64,000 bases of DNA from Salipaludibacillus aurantiacus (GCF_900111295.1 NZ_FOGT01000005.1:186001-250000); one strand, 5' to 3'. Shown: positions 35,568-44,617, counted from the first letter of the stretch. The notes: generated from the letters alone by a model not told the origin. Made by a program: numbers and translations.

Positions 35568-35596
35568 ATAAGTTAAATATAATAATTAAAGCGCAC

Positions 35597-35634
35597 CGTT
35601 AATGAAAGGGCAGTCTTTCATTAACGGCTTTTTT
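35597..35634 (+). terminator. terminator
   Basis: CCGTTAATGAAAG and CTTTCATTAACGG form a perfect 13-bp stem with loop GGCAGT, followed by CTTTTTTA. Confidence 0.92.
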
Positions 35635-35796
35635 ATGTTTTATGTTTAAAAACTCGCTTCTTTAAAAGTCTACCCTGTTCAAGCGTGTCATTTTGACATT
35701 TATGTGAACTTCCTAAACCCTGTTTTTTTAATAAATACTGCTGTTGAGCCATTTCTACGGTTGTTGTTAATAAAATCGCCATATTTACCTGTTTGG

Positions 35797-35862
35797 TGTG
35801 ACGAAAATCACACATTCGCTGTGATTGATTGCACAGTGACTCATCCCCCCAGAAACTAAAAT
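35797..35862 (+). promoter_or_regulatory. tandem FNR boxes and -10 of the molybdoenzyme operon
   Basis: TGTGACGAAAATCACA (35797-35812) is a perfect FNR site. TGTGATTGATTGCACA (35820-35835) has one mismatch and is centred 41.5 bp from a start near 35869, for which TAAAAT (35857-35862) is the -10. The centres are 23 bp apart, about two helical turns. Anaerobic activation by FNR is expected. Confidence 0.8.
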
Positions 35863-35960
35863 GAACTTAACAAATTAATTATGAATGAGGAAAAACAACC
35901 TGTTGGGCAGATCACATAGTTCACCTGACTAAATGAGGTTTTTCAGAAGGGGGTTCCATA

Positions 35961-37106
35961 ATGAGTCAATTAGAAAAATCATTTTATTCAAAATCAAGTA
36001 TGTACTCATTTATTGTAGTTGTCATCTTATTTATGTCCATGTGGATTGGAACAGGGCAATTTTCACATATGGACTGGATGTTGTTCGGTTATATGGTTTC
36101 ATCGTTTATCTTCTTTATCGGTATGACCGTCCGGCTGACTTCCTGGATAATGAGACCGGCTACACATGAAGTCATTAAACGGTCTATTCAAAAAATGAAG
36201 TCAAAGAACAGCCAGAAGAGAAATGGAAAAGCCATTTTTAAAACCTTAATAGATAATATTATACTTCAAAAATATATTTTTAAGAGAGGCGTGTACAGAG
36301 GGATTCAGCATTGGCTGATCGCCTGGGGATGCATCGGATCCCTGGCGATCACCTTCGGTCTCACGCTGGGATGGATGCACTTTAAACTGGTCGATGCTTC
36401 CACTTACCAAATGGTTGTATTTAACATCCCGACAATTCAAATGGCTGCAGACGGCTGGCTTGCCCAAATGTTTTTTGAAGGCTTGAATATAACAGCATCG
36501 ATGCTGTTAATAGGGCTTGCGATGGCCATTATCAGAAGAATTCGTGATAAAGACCTTAAAGTGACTCAGAGGGCAGAATTTGATTTATTTCCTCTATATC
36601 TGCTTCTCGCAGTCACATTAACAGGTTTGTTCCTGACAGTCTCATACAAACTTTTAGGCGGATGGATGCACCCTCAATTAGCTTTAATCCATCAGATTAC
36701 AGTCGTTGTTTTCCTTGTGTATTTTCCATTCGGGAAGCTTGTGCACCTCCCTATGAGGCCAATGGCTGTTTCAGTGCCGATGAACTATCAGGAAACTCCG
36801 GGAGTAGATACGAGAGACTGTTCAGGCTGCGGAGAACTTTATTCGAACGATGAGCAGATAGAAGATGTAAAAGCCATCTTAGGGGCTCAGGCGTTTGATT
36901 TAAAAAATGATGAGGGAGACTGGCTGGCTGACTACTGTCCGGCCTGCCGCAGGAAACTTCGGGTAATGAGTCAGTTGAACTTACCTAAGGGAGCGGGAAA
37001 AGCAGCCCCTGTCCAAACAAATAATGGTATACACATGCCGGGATTTGGCCGGAAACGGTCAGAAGACTTTTATCAGCCAGCCCATTCAGGCAAGGAGGAA
37101 TTATAA
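35961..37106 (+). CDS. cytochrome b-like membrane subunit with C-terminal tetracysteine domain
   Basis: First gene of the operon (381 aa). About six membrane helices (14-30, 42-60, 115-138, 168-192, 208-232, 240-262) resemble NarI/DsrM-type quinol-oxidising cytochromes; H117, H244 and H262 are plausible haem ligands. After the last helix comes a cytoplasmic tail of about 115 residues with CSGC (C287, C290) and CPAC (C326, C329), a zinc-ribbon or Fe-S-like arrangement that NarI lacks. It would take electrons from menaquinol and pass them to the Fe-S or molybdenum subunit. The stop codon abuts the ATG of the catalytic gene. Confidence 0.75.
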   Translation: MSQLEKSFYSKSSMYSFIVVVILFMSMWIGTGQFSHMDWMLFGYMVSSFIFFIGMTVRLTSWIMRPATHEVIKRSIQKMKSKNSQKRNGKAIFKTLIDNIILQKYIFKRGVYRGIQHWLIAWGCIGSLAITFGLTLGWMHFKLVDASTYQMVVFNIPTIQMAADGWLAQMFFEGLNITASMLLIGLAMAIIRRIRDKDLKVTQRAEFDLFPLYLLLAVTLTGLFLTVSYKLLGGWMHPQLALIHQITVVVFLVYFPFGKLVHLPMRPMAVSVPMNYQETPGVDTRDCSGCGELYSNDEQIEDVKAILGAQAFDLKNDEGDWLADYCPACRRKLRVMSQLNLPKGAGKAAPVQTNNGIHMPGFGRKRSEDFYQPAHSGKEEL

Positions 37107-39230
37107 ATGACACAATTTGTGGTAAAACCAGGAGTTAAAAATCTGAAGCACGATGGTGAAAAGCTTATTACAACTCATTGCTGCTATTGCGGCATGCAGT
37201 GTGGAATGCATATTAGAGTAAATAAAAAGTCCGGAAAGGTCGTAGGGGTAGAGCCGCGTTACGACTGGCCGGTGACGATGGGAAAAATGTGTCCTAAAGG
37301 GGTTACAGCTTATCAGACTGTAGACCACCCGGAAAGAATTAAAAAACCGCTTATTAAGAAAAACGGAGAATTTGTTGAAAGCAGCTGGGAAGAAGCTTTA
37401 GATCTTATAGAAAATAATTATAAAAAGCTGCAGGCTGAACATGGAAAAAATGCATTGTCAGTGTTTGGCGGAGTATCGATGACCAACGAAAAATGCTATC
37501 TCGTCGGAAAGTATGCCCGAGTCGCTTTAGGAACAAGATACGTTGATTATAACGGACGGTTCTGTATGTCTTCGGCAGCAGGCGGCTTCATGAAAACGTT
37601 GGGAATTGACCGGGGATCAACCTTACCTTGGCCGGAACTGGAACATACCGATTGTTTCTTCATGGCGGGAACCAATACAGCAGAATGCCACCCAACCACA
37701 ATTCAATGGTTATGGCGGGCGAGAGATAAAGGGGCAAAGATGATTGTGGCAGATCCAAGGGAGACGCCGACAGCGAGAATAGCAGACGTCCATCTGGATT
37801 TAAAGGCAGGAACAGATTCAGCCCTTGCAAACGGCATGCTGCATCTTCTAATACGCGAAGGATACGTTGATGAAACTTATGTTAATGAACGATGTAATAA
37901 CTATGCTGGCTTGAAAGAAGCCGTCAAACTGTTCACACCGGAATATACGTCTGAACTAACGGGTGTAGCGACAGAAAAAATCATAAAAGCAGCCCATATA
38001 TATGGCCAGTCTCCACGATCTGTTGTTATGTTCGCACGGGGCGTAGAGCAGCAAAACAAAGGAGTAGATAACGTTGCCTTATATACGTCCATGGCTCTGT
38101 TAAGAGGGCAAATTGGAAAGTTTGCATCCGGAGTGGCTACTTTTACAGGCCAGGGGAACGGTCAGGGGGGAAGAGAGCATGGTCAGAAAGCCGATGCACT
38201 TCCAGGGTACCGGAAAATAGATAACCCTGAGCATGTAAAATATGTAGCCGGCGTTTGGGGAATTAAGCCTGAAGAAATGCCTGAAGCGGGAGTTTCAGCT
38301 TATGAGATGTTTGACGAGATCCAGAACGGAAACATTCGTTCAATGCATGTGATTTGCAGCAATCCGGCGGTATCTGCTCCAAATAACCACTACATCTGGG
38401 ACAGTTTTAAAAAGCTGGATTTCATGGTCGTTTCTGATTTCTTCCTTTCAGAAACAGCAGAATTTGCAGATGTCGTCTTACCTACGACCACATGGGCTGA
38501 GGACGAAGGGACAACAACCAACCTTGAAGGCCGTGTAATCAGAATCAGAAAAGTGAGAGAGCCACTCGGTGAATCAAAAACAGACTGGGAAATTATGCAG
38601 CTGATCGCAGAGAGAATGGGAAAAGGAAAATTCTTTCCATATAAAAATGTGCCTGAGATTTATGAAGAGTTCCGGATTGCTTCTAAAGGCGGCAAGGCAG
38701 ATTACTATGGAATAACGTACGATCGGATCGAGAAAGAGGATGGTGTCTTCTGGCCTTGCCCGGACGAGGATCACCCTGGTACACCGACTATGTTCAGAGA
38801 ATCCTTTGGCACACCTGACGGAAAAGCAAATCTCCCGGCAGTATTGTGGCAGGAACCAGGTGAAGTTCCGACTGAGGATTATCCGCATACGTTAACCACT
38901 GGACGCGTTGTCTTTCATTATTTATCCGGTACACAAACGAGGAGAACCCAGTTTTTAATGGAAAAGTGCCCTGAGCCTTACGTTGAAATGCATCCTGAAC
39001 TTGCTTCTCAATACGCTTTCCTGGACGGCGACAACGTCTACCTGGAAACAAGGCGCGGCAATATGAAAGTTAAAGCAAAAATAACTAAAGCGATCCGGAA
39101 AGACCACGTATTCATCCCATACCACTGGGGCAAAGAACTGTCAGTAAATAAACTTACAAATCCGTCTCTTGATCCTACATCACGGATGCCGGAGTTCAAG
39201 GTGTGTGCCGTCAAGCTGAGAAAAGCTTAA
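37107..39230 (+). CDS. NasC/NapA-type molybdopterin oxidoreductase, probable nitrate reductase catalytic subunit
   Basis: Bis-MGD enzyme (707 aa) of the DMSO reductase family. An N-terminal [4Fe-4S] site is formed by C25, C28, C32 and C62; the probable molybdenum ligand is C153 in NGRFCMSS, as in NapA and NasC/NarB. Length and lack of a Tat signal match assimilatory NasC/NarB and exclude periplasmic NapA (about 830 aa, exported) and NarG (over 1200 aa). Context, however, is respiratory: cytochrome b, Fe-S and Rieske subunits, two NarK transporters and FNR control. Nitrate is the likely substrate; other oxyanions cannot be excluded. Molybdopterin-binding C-terminal domain is at about 590-700. 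Confidence 0.85.
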   Translation: MTQFVVKPGVKNLKHDGEKLITTHCCYCGMQCGMHIRVNKKSGKVVGVEPRYDWPVTMGKMCPKGVTAYQTVDHPERIKKPLIKKNGEFVESSWEEALDLIENNYKKLQAEHGKNALSVFGGVSMTNEKCYLVGKYARVALGTRYVDYNGRFCMSSAAGGFMKTLGIDRGSTLPWPELEHTDCFFMAGTNTAECHPTTIQWLWRARDKGAKMIVADPRETPTARIADVHLDLKAGTDSALANGMLHLLIREGYVDETYVNERCNNYAGLKEAVKLFTPEYTSELTGVATEKIIKAAHIYGQSPRSVVMFARGVEQQNKGVDNVALYTSMALLRGQIGKFASGVATFTGQGNGQGGREHGQKADALPGYRKIDNPEHVKYVAGVWGIKPEEMPEAGVSAYEMFDEIQNGNIRSMHVICSNPAVSAPNNHYIWDSFKKLDFMVVSDFFLSETAEFADVVLPTTTWAEDEGTTTNLEGRVIRIRKVREPLGESKTDWEIMQLIAERMGKGKFFPYKNVPEIYEEFRIASKGGKADYYGITYDRIEKEDGVFWPCPDEDHPGTPTMFRESFGTPDGKANLPAVLWQEPGEVPTEDYPHTLTTGRVVFHYLSGTQTRRTQFLMEKCPEPYVEMHPELASQYAFLDGDNVYLETRRGNMKVKAKITKAIRKDHVFIPYHWGKELSVNKLTNPSLDPTSRMPEFKVCAVKLRKA

Positions 39231-39271
39231 TAAAACAAAACGGCCAACCAAAACAGCAGGAGGTTATAAGA

Positions 39272-39814
39272 ATGAGAAAAGTAATGTACTTGGAGTTTGA
39301 ACGCTGTATTGGCTGTCGGGCGTGTCAGGCGGCCTGCCGTGAATGTGGCGGACATGATGCTAAAGAACGTAATTATGTTGAGTATGTAGACTTCTTTGAA
39401 AATCGTCAAACGTACCCTATGCTTTGTATGCAATGCAAAGATCCAGCCTGTGCAAGGGTGTGCCCGGCCAACGCCATTCAAATTACTGAAGAAGGTGTCG
39501 TCCTTTCAGCAATGGAGGAGAAATGCATTGGCTGCAGAAACTGCACCTTTGGCTGTCCATTTGGAATACCGAAGTTCGATTTTGAAGAAAACAAAATGTA
39601 CAAATGTGATATGTGTTATGACAGAACACAGCATGAAATTGCACCAATGTGTGCCTCTGTCTGCCCGTCTGATGCAATCCGTTTTATCGATCATGACGAG
39701 ATGATGGATTTAAGAAGACGCCGCACCCAGATGAACTTAATTGAAGGGAAAAAACCTTCAGAAAATAATAAATGGGATTATGTACCTGAATTTTTCGGGG
39801 TCTATTCCGATTAA
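39272..39814 (+). CDS. four-cluster ferredoxin-type electron transfer subunit
   Basis: Fe-S protein (180 aa) of the DmsB/NrfC/PsrB type with 16 cysteines in four groups: C12-15-18-22, C52-55-60-64, C85-88-91-95, C112-115-127-131. It should carry four [4Fe-4S] clusters and wire the membrane subunit to the molybdenum subunit. No signal peptide, so it stays in the cytoplasm, matching the catalytic subunit. ATG at 39272 has CAGGAGG ahead; upstream in-frame codons belong to the intergenic gap. Confidence 0.92.
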   Translation: MRKVMYLEFERCIGCRACQAACRECGGHDAKERNYVEYVDFFENRQTYPMLCMQCKDPACARVCPANAIQITEEGVVLSAMEEKCIGCRNCTFGCPFGIPKFDFEENKMYKCDMCYDRTQHEIAPMCASVCPSDAIRFIDHDEMMDLRRRRTQMNLIEGKKPSENNKWDYVPEFFGVYSD

Positions 39815-39853
39815 GAGCTGAGTTATTCAGGCTAAAAGAAAGGAGCAGGGACG

Positions 39854-40387
39854 ATGACTAACGAGTGTAAAAAAGGACGGAATCTTAAAAACTCTAAGTC
39901 TGACATGGTAAACCTGACGAAAAACGTGGATCAGAAAGATGATCTGAAATATAACCGCCGTTCATTTCTTAAAACTGCTGCAGGAGCGTCGATAGCTTTA
40001 GGACTGTCGACCGTACCCTTCAGCGTACGAGCGATGATGGGAATGGCAGAAGAGGAAAATGAACGGCTTGAAATAGGCCGTCTGGATCAATTAGGTGAAG
40101 GGGAGTCCATGACCTTTAATTATCCGACAGACAATGACCCGGCGATTCTCGTCCACACCGTGAACGGAGATCTGGTTGCTTATAATTCTGCCTGTACACA
40201 CCTTATGTGCCCAGTCTTTTATAAGAAGGAAGAAGACATATTGCTTTGTCCATGCCATAAAGGGTACTTTGATGTCAATAACGGCCAGCCGGTAGAAGGG
40301 CCGCCCCAGAGGGAGCTGCCGTTAATCGAGATTGAAGTAGAGAATGGAATAGTTTATGCCACGGGAAGGAAGTACCGCCATGGATAA
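39854..40387 (+). CDS. Rieske [2Fe-2S] protein with Tat signal
   Basis: A 177-residue Rieske protein. Twin-arginine motif NRRSFLK (R35, R36) precedes a hydrophobic stretch (AAGASIALGLSTVPF), so the folded domain is outside the membrane, possibly anchored. Cluster ligands are CTH (C114, H116) and CPCH (C132, H135); C119 and C134 form the usual disulfide. In bc1/b6f complexes this protein takes electrons from quinol, but no cytochrome bc genes accompany it. Its role in this operon is unclear: an extra quinol-oxidising arm is inferred. GAAAGGAGC precedes ATG. Confidence 0.9.
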   Translation: MTNECKKGRNLKNSKSDMVNLTKNVDQKDDLKYNRRSFLKTAAGASIALGLSTVPFSVRAMMGMAEEENERLEIGRLDQLGEGESMTFNYPTDNDPAILVHTVNGDLVAYNSACTHLMCPVFYKKEEDILLCPCHKGYFDVNNGQPVEGPPQRELPLIEIEVENGIVYATGRKYRHG

Positions 40388-40586
40388 AAAAATGTGCTGG
40401 ATACTTATCTTTGTGACAATAGCAGTCAACGTAGTAATGGTTCAATGGACAGTGGAATCTTATTTAGGGCGAGAATTTAATCAAGTTGTTATTTATTCAG
40501 GGATTTCCGTTGTTTCAGCATTTATAGCTTTTTTTGTATTTCTTAACTGGAGAAAACTTGAATATGCAGAAGAAAATCAGCAATAA
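40380..40586 (+). CDS. small membrane protein of the reductase operon
   Basis: A 68-residue protein with two membrane helices (CWILIFVTIAVNVVMVQW and VVIYSGISVVSAFIAFFVFL) and a charged C-terminus. It starts at the ATG inside the last codons of the Rieske gene (8-base overlap), with GGGAAGGAAG ahead, so translation is coupled. Unrecognised; position suggests an accessory or stabilising subunit for the Rieske or cytochrome protein. Confidence 0.75.
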   Translation: MDKKMCWILIFVTIAVNVVMVQWTVESYLGREFNQVVIYSGISVVSAFIAFFVFLNWRKLEYAEENQQ

Positions 40587-40662
40587 AGACAGATTAATTA
40601 GATATAGAGGACCCGGCTGGACCGGAAATGTGAAAACTTTAACATAGATTGGGGAGATCGTC

Positions 40663-41955
40663 ATGCCACGAATTAAAAAATGGGAGCCGGAAAATGAGGC
40701 TTTTTGGGAACAACAAGGGAAATACCATGCCAGGCGGAATTTATGGATTTCCATTTCAGCTTTGTTTTTAGCCTTCGCTGTCTGGCAAATCTGGTCTGTC
40801 ATAGCAGCCAACTTAAATGATATCGGCTTCAGCTATACAGAAAGTGAGTTATTTCTCTTAGCCGCTCTTCCAGGATTAACAGGAGCAACCTTAAGAATTT
40901 TTTATACTTTTCTCGTCCCTGTTTTCGGAGGAAGAAACTGGACAATAATCAGTACGGCTTCTCTTCTTATCCCTGCTATAGGAATAGGAGTAGCAGTACA
41001 AAATCCGGAAACGCCATTCATTACAATGGCCATTCTTGCTGCACTCTGCGGTTTTGGAGGCGGAAACTTTGCTTCCAGTATGTCTAACATCAGTTTCTTT
41101 TATCCTAAAAAAGCGAAAGGAACTGCCTTAGGTTTAAACGCAGGTATTGGAAACCTTGGTGTCAGTGCTGTTCAACTTTTATCGCCGCTCGTTATCACTA
41201 TTGCACTGTTCGGTCCTTTAGGCGGCGGCTCACAAGTGATGGGGGGGGATTCAGAAGTATATATGCAGAATGCTGCCTTTATTTGGGTCATTCCAATCGT
41301 ATTGACGGTGATTGCCGCATTCTTCGGTATGGATAACCTTCCAGGCGTAAAAGCCTCTTTTAAAGAACAGGCAGTAATATTTAAAAACAAGCATACATGG
41401 ATTATGACTTGGCTGTATACGATGTGCTTCGGATCTTTTATCGGTTATGCTGCGGCCTTCCCGTTATTGACCCGTACCGAGTTTCCAGAAGTAAATGTGT
41501 TCCAGATTGCTTTTATCGGACCGCTCCTTGGTGCGCTGATCCGTCCTGTAGGAGGCTGGCTTTCTGATAAACTGGGCGGAGCTTTTGTAACATTTTGGGA
41601 TATAATTCTTCTCATAGCTGGTACGTTAGGTGTTATGTATTTTTATAACGCAGGTAACTTTGCCGGATTCCTGACTATGTTTATTATCGTATTTATTGCT
41701 ACAGGAATTGCCAATGGTTCGACCTTCAGAATGATTCCATTTATTTTTGAGCAAAAAGAAGCAGCGGCTGTGCTTGGGTTTACATCGGCTATTGCTGCCT
41801 ATGGCGCATTCTTAATTCCCAGTCTGTTTGGTTGGTCAATCAGCCTTACGGGAATGGCAAATCTGGCGTTAATTATCTTTATAGTTTATTATGTTATTAG
41901 TCTTGGAATTCATTGGTATTATTACTCAAGAAAAGATGCTGAAGTGAAGTGCTGA
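40663..41955 (+). CDS. narK: NarK-family nitrate/nitrite MFS transporter
   Basis: Twelve-helix major facilitator (430 aa). The nitrate signature GGGNFASSMSNISFFYPKKA with GLNAGIGNLGVS is in helix 5, and a second Gly-rich signature is in helix 11. Probably imports nitrate or exchanges it for nitrite, matching the cytoplasmic reductase. An 8-G run at 41241-41248 lies within the gene, near residue 194. It follows the small membrane protein gene by 76 bases. The second NarK gene begins 85 bases downstream. Confidence 0.88.
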   Translation: MPRIKKWEPENEAFWEQQGKYHARRNLWISISALFLAFAVWQIWSVIAANLNDIGFSYTESELFLLAALPGLTGATLRIFYTFLVPVFGGRNWTIISTASLLIPAIGIGVAVQNPETPFITMAILAALCGFGGGNFASSMSNISFFYPKKAKGTALGLNAGIGNLGVSAVQLLSPLVITIALFGPLGGGSQVMGGDSEVYMQNAAFIWVIPIVLTVIAAFFGMDNLPGVKASFKEQAVIFKNKHTWIMTWLYTMCFGSFIGYAAAFPLLTRTEFPEVNVFQIAFIGPLLGALIRPVGGWLSDKLGGAFVTFWDIILLIAGTLGVMYFYNAGNFAGFLTMFIIVFIATGIANGSTFRMIPFIFEQKEAAAVLGFTSAIAAYGAFLIPSLFGWSISLTGMANLALIIFIVYYVISLGIHWYYYSRKDAEVKC

Positions 41956-42039
41956 TAAATGGTTGGCAGCAGGGCTGAGTGATTCGGATTACTGTAAAAT
42001 CACCAGCTCACTGCCTCTTCATAAAAGGGAGCGCTGTCT

Positions 42040-43566
42040 ATGAAAATCAAAGAGTTATTCCAGTTTAATAATCCCAGAACACGGACACTGCATTTAACAT
42101 GGGGAGCTTTCTTCGTTTCTTTTTTCGCCTGGTTTAACATGGCGCCTCTCTCCGGTACAATGGTCGCTTCAGTAGGGTGGCTGACAACAGATCACATCGC
42201 TGCACTGGCTATTCTGAACGTTGCCTTAACTATTCCTGCCCGCATTGTAATTGGAATGCTGTTAGATAAATACGGCCCGCGCCGGGTCTTCTCAATTTTA
42301 TTAATCGTTATGGCTATTCCGACTTTCATGTTTGCATTTGGTAATACATGGATACAACTGTTTATTTCCAGGCTCTTATTGAGTTCCATAGGCGCGAGCT
42401 TTGTCGTAGGCATTCGTATGGTGTCTGAATGGTTTCCGCCTAAAAGCGTCGGTTTTGCAGAAGGGTTTTATGCTGGATGGGGGAACTTCGGTTCAGCTGT
42501 AGCTGCAATCGTTCTTCCATGGCTGGCTATTTCCGCGTTCGGCGGGGATGAAGGCTGGCGTTATGCTATTGCGTTTACGGGGGTAGCCTGTATTGTTTAC
42601 GGGATCGTTTATTGGTTTTCCGTCTCTGATACTCCGGAAGGTAAAACATATCAAAAGCCGAGGAAAGTGGCAGCTATGGAAGTCAGCACGTACGGGGATA
42701 TGATCCAGTTAATCTTATGGACGCTTCCGCTGGCAGGGGCTTTAGGTTTGTTAACTTGGCGGCTGAAAAACCTTGAGTTTGTTTCAGAGCAGGCGATGTA
42801 TATCGTATTTGCCATTTTATTTGTAGTGCTTGTCTATCAGATTACCCAGATTCTCCGAGTCAATCTGCCAATCTTAAGAAACGGGGTTCCGGAGGACGAT
42901 AAATACAAATTCAGAAACGTCGCCGCTCTCAATACCACGTATTTTGCTAACTTTGGAGCAGAACTGGCTATCGTTTCTATGCTGCCACTATTTTTTCTGG
43001 TCACATTTAATCTTTCGCCAATGGCTGCAGGACTGATTGCCTCATCATTTGCATTTGTTAACCTGTTTGCCAGACCGCTTGGGGGCTGGCTATCGGATAA
43101 GATGTCAAAACGGAAAACAGTGATGCTATTTTACATGTTCGGTATTTCATCAGGACTTTTCGGCATGGCGTTTATCAATTCTGAATGGCCGCTGATCCTT
43201 GCCATTGCTGTTACAGTTGCTACATCAATTTTTATACAGGGCGCAGAAGGAGCTACCTTTGCTGTCATTCCTCTTATTAAAAAAAGGATTACCGGGCAGA
43301 TTTCCGGTATGGCCGGGGCGTATGGAAATGTCGGGGCTGTTGTTTATTTAACAATCTATACTCTTGTCACACCGCAAACCTTTTTCTTTATCTTAGCGGC
43401 TGGAGCTTTTGGAAGTTTCTTATTCTGTCTGTTCTTTTTAGATGAGCCTAAGGGATCTCACGGGGAAGAATATGAGTTGTCTTCAGTTGATAAAGCACTT
43501 AGCAGAGACGAAGAATCTGAAGAAACCGATGGGGAAGTGCCTGAAAGAAAAACGGCTTCGGCCTGA
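42040..43566 (+). CDS. second NarK-family nitrate/nitrite MFS transporter
   Basis: MFS transporter (508 aa) with NarK-type motifs: FFVSFFAWFNMAPLSG, GWGNFGSAVAA and a late GNVGAVVYLTIY, and a longer C-terminal tail rich in Glu. It differs clearly from the other NarK, like the NarK1/NarK2 pairs (nitrate-proton symport and nitrate/nitrite antiport) known from denitrifiers, where they may even be fused. AAAGGGAGC precedes ATG. Ends at a terminator just before fnr. Confidence 0.88.
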   Translation: MKIKELFQFNNPRTRTLHLTWGAFFVSFFAWFNMAPLSGTMVASVGWLTTDHIAALAILNVALTIPARIVIGMLLDKYGPRRVFSILLIVMAIPTFMFAFGNTWIQLFISRLLLSSIGASFVVGIRMVSEWFPPKSVGFAEGFYAGWGNFGSAVAAIVLPWLAISAFGGDEGWRYAIAFTGVACIVYGIVYWFSVSDTPEGKTYQKPRKVAAMEVSTYGDMIQLILWTLPLAGALGLLTWRLKNLEFVSEQAMYIVFAILFVVLVYQITQILRVNLPILRNGVPEDDKYKFRNVAALNTTYFANFGAELAIVSMLPLFFLVTFNLSPMAAGLIASSFAFVNLFARPLGGWLSDKMSKRKTVMLFYMFGISSGLFGMAFINSEWPLILAIAVTVATSIFIQGAEGATFAVIPLIKKRITGQISGMAGAYGNVGAVVYLTIYTLVTPQTFFFILAAGAFGSFLFCLFFLDEPKGSHGEEYELSSVDKALSRDEESEETDGEVPERKTASA

Positions 43567-43580
43567 AGCTCCTGATAGTA

Positions 43581-43622
43581 AAATGCCCTGGCGGGTTTTC
43601 CGCCGGGCATTTTACATTTTAC
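43581..43622 (+). terminator. terminator of the reductase-narK unit
   Basis: AAAATGCCC..GGCGGG and CCGCCGGGCATTTT pair around TTTT and are followed by ACATTTTAC. Confidence 0.8.
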
Positions 43623-43749
43623 TAAAAGTCATAAATTAGACATCTTTTTCCACTTTATACTTTCTTAATAGTGTTAACATGTAAATATAGAAAAACAAAT
43701 TCGTTGGGAACGCTATGGATCATTCTTTTAAGAGAAAGCGGGGAAGAAC

Positions 43750-44460
43750 ATGGAAAAACAAGAATTAAAAATGAAACGTTTTTTTAACGAAATGTCTGCC
43801 GAAAACAGAGAACTTCTCTTAAAAAATGGACTGCAAATTAATGTGAGAAACGGCACTTTTCTGTTTTATGAAGGCGATTTTCCTGAACATGTATACCTCG
43901 TCAGATCCGGAAAAGTCAGGTTAAGCAAAATGACATCTGAAGGAAAAGAATTCTCCGTGCATTTGAAACAAAAAGATGAACTTGTTGGTGAAGTGGGTTT
44001 ATTCAATGAAATGGCCATCAGTGTGACAGCGGAAGTTATTGAAGATGCCACACTAGTCCGCTTTGACCGCCATACGCTGGAAGAACTTTTCCGCGAAAAT
44101 GGCGAAATAGCAGTCGCTTTTATGAAATGGTTTGCCAGGCATACTCAGTCTACCCAGGCGAAGTTCAGGGACCTTATTCTTTGCGGAAAAACTGGTGCCA
44201 TTTATTCTACGCTCATCAGGTTCAGCAATTCTTACGGAATGATGAGTGAAGAGGGAATATTTATTAATGTCCACCTCACAAACCAGGATATTGCTAATTA
44301 TATAGGAACAACGAGAGAGAGCGTAAACAGATTATTAAATGACCTAAAAAAAACAGGTGTCCTGTCCATGAAAAACGGTTATATTACGATCCACAAAATA
44401 GAATTTTTAAAAGACTATTTACACTGCGGGGACTGCCCCGTAGAAATCTGCACCATCTAA
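43750..44460 (+). CDS. fnr: Fnr, oxygen-sensing transcription regulator
   Basis: Regulator of 236 aa of the Bacillus FNR type. The C-terminal cluster motif HCGDCPVEIC gives C-x2-C-x4-C, matching the [4Fe-4S] ligands of B. subtilis FNR, and D141 (KFRDLILCGK) sits at the position of the non-cysteine fourth ligand. Recognition helix: TNQDIANYIGTTRESVNRLL. It should bind TGTGA-N6-TCACA sites under anoxia; such sites occur throughout this island. It follows narK, as in B. subtilis. No FNR box was found directly upstream. Confidence 0.93.
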   Translation: MEKQELKMKRFFNEMSAENRELLLKNGLQINVRNGTFLFYEGDFPEHVYLVRSGKVRLSKMTSEGKEFSVHLKQKDELVGEVGLFNEMAISVTAEVIEDATLVRFDRHTLEELFRENGEIAVAFMKWFARHTQSTQAKFRDLILCGKTGAIYSTLIRFSNSYGMMSEEGIFINVHLTNQDIANYIGTTRESVNRLLNDLKKTGVLSMKNGYITIHKIEFLKDYLHCGDCPVEICTI

Positions 44461-44617
44461 AAGGGCTACTCATGAGAGAGCCTTTTTTTTTGATTAAAAG
44501 AAGGGGCAGCACCGCACAGCAGCCATTTAGATAATCAGAGCTGCCGCAGAAAAGGTTATTTTACAGAAACATGTATGACTGGTTTACTTCCTCTTCAGCG
44601 GCAAACGGCACCATTAA

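Noticed and set aside
37107-39230. NapA or NarG for the molybdenum subunit
   Set aside because: No Tat signal and about 120 residues shorter than NapA; far shorter than NarG and with a Cys rather than Asp ligand.
41964-42014. hairpin between the two narK genes as a terminator
   Set aside because: Stem is interrupted and lacks a T-run; it may be an attenuator or mRNA-stability element, but support is weak.
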